A stretch of 64,000 bases of DNA from Wolbachia endosymbiont (group B) of Parapoynx stratiotata (GTDB lineage: Bacteria > Pseudomonadota > Alphaproteobacteria > Rickettsiales > Anaplasmataceae): the NCBI RefSeq assembly GCF_947250635.1, contig NZ_OX366335.1:620001-684000 (forward strand), in the 5' to 3' direction. The notes under the pieces were generated by a model. The model was not told the DNA's origin. It saw only the letters and a list, made by a program, of their open reading frames with translations, and did no database searches. Position 1 is the stretch's first letter. Each line of letters opens with the position of its first letter. This document shows positions 53,012 to 60,300 of the stretch, piece by piece. The translations under genes and the position numbers were made by a program.

Positions 53012-54247
53012 ATGGATTACGAAGATGTACAAAAGATATTACTAACGTCTATTAAAGAAGATGATCCTCATAAAGGGCTTAAAGAGTTAGAGATTAAAAG
53101 ATGGTGTATTGCATATCAGACATTGCTGAATAAATGGGGTAGAACAATAATACCACCCCTTTTTAAGAAAGTTTTAGAAGATGAAACTTGTTGGAAGATA
53201 GAAGATGCTTCAGGACAAATTAGACTCAATAGGTATACTTTCGGGGAAAAATTGTTAGCCTTGAAAACTTTGGATGGGCAAAGAAGTCTTATTAGACCCT
53301 TTGATCGCTACAAAATAGCCTGCTGGTGTTGTTTTGAGGACGAGATAAGAGCTATTTTTGAAGAATTTAAATTAACATTAGGTGGTAAACCAGTAGAGAG
53401 TTTAGTTAAGGGATGTGATAAAGGGGCTTTAATGATCTATTGGTCACATGCTATGAATAACCAAGAACATCAGTTAGAATTAAATAATGAGCATCCATAC
53501 GTTTACGCTTTTAAATGTGCAATGCTGGAAAAGCATGTTGAAGCTTTGGAATTCTTCTGGAATAAGTTACAGTCAATTGGTTCTGTATCCCCAAAAAGGA
53601 AAGAAGATTTATTGATGGAGGTAGCATATAATAAAGGGCGTTTTTCCACTGACGATGTTGGTATGGTTGATTTCTGTCTACGTTACCTTCATGAAGATAA
53701 GTATCATGAGTTATTGAAAAGGGATTTTAAACAACATGGGTGTTATTATACTTTAAGTATATTAAGAAGAAACCATTCTTTCGAAAATGCTAGAAAGCTA
53801 TTTGAACATTTAAAGCCAGAAGATTTATCTCCTGAAGCTTACAGTACATCAATGTTTTCAGCATTAAACTCGCTTGTTTCTGCACCAGATGATAATTGTG
53901 TTAAATCTGGCAGTGACATGCTCACCTCTATGTGGAATTGTCCTGGCTTTGAGTCTCATAGACAACACTTTTTGCATGAGTTAAGTGGACAGTACTCACC
54001 GTCCAGATATAGAGTTGGTTGTTTAATTGAAAGGAATATGGCTATTGAGATATTGTCAGAAATTATCAATTCACTTAGTCAAGAGCAAATACAATATATT
54101 ATGGATAAAGATAAGTCAAGGTATGAGGTATTTGCCAAGGTTAGAAATAAGCAACTAGTTGGTGGAGGTGGTGATCAGTTGCCAAGTTCATCATTAGATG
54201 TAGAAACTATACAGCAGAAGGTAAGTGGTGTTAGAGGCGAAGTGTAG
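53012..54247 (+). CDS. cifA: Cytoplasmic incompatibility factor CifA, type V-like
   Basis: The 411-residue protein immediately precedes a giant CifB and has the mostly helical make-up of CifA (for example RWCIAYQTLLNKWGRTIIPP and KPEDLSPEAYSTSMFSALNS). It is shorter than the ~450-490 residues usual for types I-IV. CifA is the rescue/antidote partner: made in the egg, it neutralises CifB brought by sperm, and with CifB it helps cause embryonic death (established for wMel/wPip types). Type assignment rests on the partner's architecture. Gap to cifB is 101 bp, so one transcript is likely. Acts in host cells after secretion; no signal peptide is seen. Confidence 0.8.
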   Translation: MDYEDVQKILLTSIKEDDPHKGLKELEIKRWCIAYQTLLNKWGRTIIPPLFKKVLEDETCWKIEDASGQIRLNRYTFGEKLLALKTLDGQRSLIRPFDRYKIACWCCFEDEIRAIFEEFKLTLGGKPVESLVKGCDKGALMIYWSHAMNNQEHQLELNNEHPYVYAFKCAMLEKHVEALEFFWNKLQSIGSVSPKRKEDLLMEVAYNKGRFSTDDVGMVDFCLRYLHEDKYHELLKRDFKQHGCYYTLSILRRNHSFENARKLFEHLKPEDLSPEAYSTSMFSALNSLVSAPDDNCVKSGSDMLTSMWNCPGFESHRQHFLHELSGQYSPSRYRVGCLIERNMAIEILSEIINSLSQEQIQYIMDKDKSRYEVFAKVRNKQLVGGGGDQLPSSSLDVETIQQKVSGVRGEV

Positions 54248-54348
54248 AGTTTCTCTTTTTAAAAATTCAGTTACTTAGACTTAAACGAAAGCATGCAAAG
54301 AGCTTAGTGAGGATAAAATTTGTAAAGGGTTAAAATCGGGGGCTAGTT

Positions 54349-57300
54349 ATGGTTAATAACGATCAACAGCAAGAAAAACCACAAGATTTCGAGCTAATGG
54401 AGTTACTTTTTGGGAAAGTAGATTCTTCAACTTCTGATTCACTGGATAAATCTTTTGAAGCAAGATATCAGTCGTTGGTTGATCAAATACAATCTTATTT
54501 ACATTCTAGTGAAAAGCCTGGCTTTTTTCCTCATCGATTTTTAGGTTCTTTTTCCAGTGTATTAGATACTAAACTTAATGACAAGTTAGGCATAAAGAAA
54601 TTGCACTTTCGTTTTGAGGGGGCGAGAACTTTAAAAGTTGTAGCAGAAACAGAATCCAAAATACATGTTTTTATTTTCACTGAAGATATAGAAGCTCAAC
54701 ATTCTAAACAAACAAATACTAAGAATTTCGAATTCACCACAGGTGAGTGGAAGAATGTGATGGGTAGAGATTATACTAAATCAGATGCGCATAAGCTTCA
54801 AATTGATGTAATAAAAATTTTAAAAGATAAGTATGAGTTAGTAAAAAGCAGATCGAAGTCAGATAAAGATGTTAAATCGAAGAAGTTATATTTATACTTG
54901 AGGAATAACGTATTGAAGTGTAAAGCTAAGGATGTATATGGAAATACTCAAACGATACAAATTGGTCCTGATGAATTAAAAGGTAATAATGCATTTAAAA
55001 ATAAATTTTTTGATGAAATCAAGCAGTTTTTAGATAAGTCAGGTAAAGATCTTAGTGATGATGTTAGAAAGGAGTTATCAAGAATCACGTCAGCAAAGGG
55101 ATATACCTTAAAGAGTGATGGAGAAGATGAAAAAATAAACATTAAGGTAGAAAGTAAAAAGAAGATTGTAGATCAACCCATCGAGCCTACAGTAAAGTTT
55201 CAAGAAGTGACAAAAAAGTTAGATAAATCTGTCTATCTGGAAAGTTATATTGAAAAGCTTGCTAACCCAGATGCAGAAATAGATCAAGTTCAGGATAATC
55301 TTGAAAAAATTCTAACTTACATAAAAGAAGTTCATACCAATTTAGATTTACAGGGTAATGTTTATGGTATTAAAGCTCGCGAAGCTGCTCAACATGGCTT
55401 TGTAGCAGGAATATTCGATAATTTTCGATATCGTGATAATACCAAACTCTATTTGGAACAATTTGCTGGTGGAGGTTACGCTGATATTGTTTTGCTTGTT
55501 CGTGGGCCTAATCGTGCTATTGATTCAGTTCCAATTCTTATTGAACTCAAGGCTGGAACTGAAGGACAAGTTGATCCAAGTGATGCACTTGAGCAAGCTA
55601 AAGATTATATAAAAGGTTTTAGACCAAATAAGATGAGGATTTTAACCAATGCAGATAATGCCATTGCTGTTGGGTTAAATTTAGATGACGCGGAACCGTT
55701 TAAAACCGAAGTACAACCTATTAAACAACCACCAGCTCCTTTGATGGAGGAATTTATCGAACTAGTTGGCGAGTGGGATAATCAACAAATTTCTGAGGAA
55801 GATTTTAAGCAAGAAATAACGGATTTGTTATCAAGTGAATACCATACTTTTCCAGCAAATAAAGAAACAAAAGATCATTACTATTTCAGTCGAGACATAT
55901 TAGGTCAATCAATTTTAATCAACAAGATTGGTCAAGATCAAAGTAACATTAAAAAATATATATACTCATATGGTGAGTACCCTCTGGATTGGTCTGGAGG
56001 AACGGAGTACACTTTGTCCAAAAGCCCGGTTATGACATTAATATTTGTTCAAGGTAATGAAGGGCAAGAAAACACAGCATTCATTTTTCATATACGAGAG
56101 TCCAATACAAAAGAATTCTATGCTGATAAAAAAATTCCAGTGCTGAACATACCTGAAATAGGAAGAGTAGGCAATGTTATAGAAATTAAAATGAGTCTCA
56201 AAAAATATGAAACAGGGTTATCTTTTGAAGACCTTTTTGAAATAGAACAGATAAGTAAATATGAATCAAGTGGTAATGATCAACAATTTACAGATGGCAA
56301 GTTTATTGAGATACCTAATTCTGATGAATTAAAGGCAAAATTTGATCAAGCAATCACTTCTCAACATGCTTCCGACGGTGAGGGTTCATTGCAAGCGTAT
56401 AAAGTGTTGCTTACTGAAGTAGCAGATACGATTTACCCTATTAAAGATTTGATTACTAATGAAGCAAGGTTACAAGCTGTTCTTAATGGTTTACTTAGTA
56501 GTTACAGTGATTTGAAGCTAAAAGAGACTTCTACAAAACAACAAGATTCTGCAAAGACTGTAATTATACCTGAATTTCAAGTAGGAGCAGGTGGTCGTGT
56601 AGATATGGTAATTCAAGGTATTGGTCCTTCACCTCAGGGTACTAAAGAATACACTCCTATAGCGCTAGAATTTAAGCTTATAGATAAAAACTTAGATGAA
56701 GAAGGAATGAAAAAAGAAGTTGATAAATTAACAAAAGAACAAAATGTTAGATATGCTAAAGGGGCGGCACTGAAAGCAATTACAGATAGTGATAAAATGT
56801 TTTTCATGGGTGTGGTTGTTAATATGAAGGCTAAAGATAAAAATTCTTTAATATTAACGAGTGATGAGTTTGTTTCTGCTATAGTAGTTCATAGTTCTAT
56901 TGACATAGCTAAGAGAAAACATTTAGAAGAAATACAAGAGGTAACTCAGAGACTCAAAAATATTGGTATACAAGAGGAGAATTTACGTACATTAGAATCT
57001 GCAACAGCAGAAAAAGATTATCATTATTGGCTTCAACAACATGATATAGCTGATATTGCAAGAATAAAATACGATTATGGAATTGACACATTGTTTGAAA
57101 TAGTGGGATCACCAGAACATATAGTTAATCAATTGCAACAGTTTCAAGATAGAGTAACAACAAGAGGTGAAAGAAGGCCATTAACTTTAATTGTTAATTT
57201 AGATAATAATCACTGGGTTACGTTGGTCATCTCCCATCAAAATGGGCAGTATAATGGATACTATGTAGACTCGTTGGGTAATAATGTTCCAGATAATATT

Positions 57301-60300
57301 CGTCAAGTTTTACAACAGGCTCAAATTACCGTTAATGATGTTTCTGTTATTCAACAAAGAGATGGTTATAATTGCGGCTTATGGGCGTTAGAAAACGCTA
57401 GAGATATTAATACTGTGTTGCAAGGAAATAGATTAAGTAATATTCCTGATGAAATACGTAACCATTTGCGAATTCAAAGAAGAGAAAATCATTTTATACG
57501 TATGAGAGAAGGTATTTCAAACACATTAAGTATAGATCCACAACGTATAGCTAACTTAGAGGCTGTACTTGCTGGGACACAACAACCAAAATTCGACCTA
57601 AATAGTTGCGTAGGAGGAGGTAGAAGTAGAAGAAGTATCAATCCTTGTTTATTTTCAAAGGGTGATGTGGAAGAGTTTAGTAAAGGGAAAGTAGATGGAA
57701 ATAATGTGGACAAAATTATAGTTGATAGCGAAAAATTTCTAACTTATGTTAAAAATAGTCAAGATGAAGCAAAAAATGCTCAACTAGTGGAGTTTGTTAG
57801 GAACAAAAATATTGAAGGTGACTATAAATATTTAGTTGATAAGGTAATTGAAGATCAAGGATATGAGCGCTATGTCCAGAATGAACGTATCAAGGATTTG
57901 CACGGTGATATTGTACATCAAGAGAGTAGTTTAACAAAAAATCTAAAGCTAAAAAGCAGGTTAATGAATGCTGCTGGTGGGATACAATTAATAAGAGGGA
58001 TCCATGGTGCCATTGTGTCTTGTAAGGATGGAACAGCAACGGATTGTGGATTAAATCTAGGCGGAATAGGATGGTCTTTTGCATCTCAACCAATTGAGAA
58101 TGTAATGGTTAAAATTACTCCAAGAGTTGTAACATCAGCTGAAAAGGTTGTAGGAAAAGTTATACCAGGTGCTTTAGGTGAACAGACAAAATTTGCTATT
58201 CGAGTTGCAGGAGTAAAATTTGGAAGTACAATAGCGAAAGGTACAGCAGGAGCTTTAACTGGTGTCTTTGATATTGTTGATATAGGCATGTCAGCAAGTA
58301 ATCTTGTAGATTGTAAAAAAAGAGAGAATAGTGATAATCCATGTGGAGAGAAAGAAATAAGAGATAATATAGCATCTATATCTTTTTCTGGTGTGTCATT
58401 TGTTTCTGGTGTTGCTCTTACAGCAGCAAGTATGCCGGTAGTTGGTATTGCAGTTGGGTTTGGGCTCATGGTAGGTTGCGGAATTTATAGTGGTGTTAGC
58501 AATATCGTAGAGTACAAGAAAAAGTATGATACAACCCATGGAGAGAATTGGAGTATTTTTTGGCGTACACTTCTTTTTCAACCTATGGCAGCTGATGTGC
58601 AGCATCTTGCAGCTAGGAAAGACATAGTTAATAGTTTAGCTAAACAAGTTTGGAAGGCTTTAAATAATGCTCCTAATAGTGTTATTGCTTATGGTGTTGG
58701 TCTTGGAAAAGTAAGTGGTAATACTCTTCGTCCAGATTATGCAACGATTATGATGAATAGGAAAAATGCCAATACAAAAAATCTTTCACGTGTTGTACCT
58801 GATTATATCAAAGGTGCTAACATGCTTTGTTTACCACAGATTACTAATCAAGATTATGAGAAAGGTATTAAAAGCTCAGTTAAGTCGGCTGTATACTACT
58901 GTGAAAATGCAATGGTTATTAACCAAGGTGGTAGAGTAAACGTGGCGCAGAAAGACAAGACAATTGTTTATGATCTACAAAATGTAAACAGAGGTACAAT
59001 TGTTGGAAGTAATGAGTGGCACAATAATTTTCTAATTGGCTCAGGTACAGCAGAAATAACTGGTGGTAATAATGTAGTGAACAGGTTTGTTCTTGTAAAT
59101 AACCCTAGCTTTTCAGGCAAAATGATTGGTGGAAGTAACTCTATTAATATACTTGATCTAAGTCAATTAGCAGAAAATAAAGTTACAGGTGTGATTGACT
59201 ATCGTTTTAAGCCTAGTGCCTCTGGGTCATTAAAGGCAAGAGTAAATGGTCGTTGGCTAATCAATGATCAAATTGATAATAATGGCATCTTTAATTACTA
59301 CTATGTTGGAAGAAAGAACAAGGTGGATGAGATTTCGTGCATGGGTTATTCTGAACACTTTACAGGAACCGATGATCGTGACGTTATCATAGATAGTGGT
59401 GGTGGCTCTAACAACAATGAGAAAGATGTAGTTGAAAGTTGCAAAAAAGTAATTATTTCGCCGTATACTAGAGTCAAAGGTAGAAAAAGCAATTATACTT
59501 TTTACGTAAAAACTGCAGACTATAAGGGTAGGGGGTTATATTCAGAAATTGACGTAGATGGAACAGGAACTGTAAGTTTTCCTGAATTTGATTTATTAAG
59601 TGATTGTGATCAAATAACTTACTCTAAAAACAGTAATACTTTATCTTTGAAAATAAATTTTGGTCAAAATAATCAATTTACTCTCGATATAAAAAATTAC
59701 GTTGAGCGAAGCAGTAATAAGCCTTACTTTGTACTAATAGATAAAAATGGTAGTAATATTGTTCCTAAGATTGAAAGATCAGATTCATCAACTATAAAAA
59801 TTACTTCATTTGAATTACATTCAGAACATTCCTTAGATAATTTTGACGATGTTGCAAGTCATTATAAGAAAATTCTAAACAATAACAAGGATTACAAAGT
59901 CTTTAGTGTTATCAGAGATAGAGTACAGAATCATGGTAATAGTGCAGTTCCACATATGGTTTTTGGTTCTCTGGAAGATGATGTAATAAACTTCGATCAA
60001 GGAACTATGTTTGCTAGGGGAGGAGGAGGAAGTGATGTGTATTTTATTAGCAATGATATAAATAGTAGAGAAGTTAAAATTGATAATAACTCAAGTGATA
60101 AAAAACTAGATACACTATTTATGTCGGCAGTTGAGAAAGATTTTTCAATCCAGCAATGTGATCTGTATTTAAAATACAATAATAGTAACATTCGAGTGAA
60201 AAATTACTTTCAAGATCCTAATTATAGGCATCTTATAGTTATGAACAAAAAAGGAGAAACTTTTATCCCCAATATACAATCAATGTTTTGTTCTCCCTCT

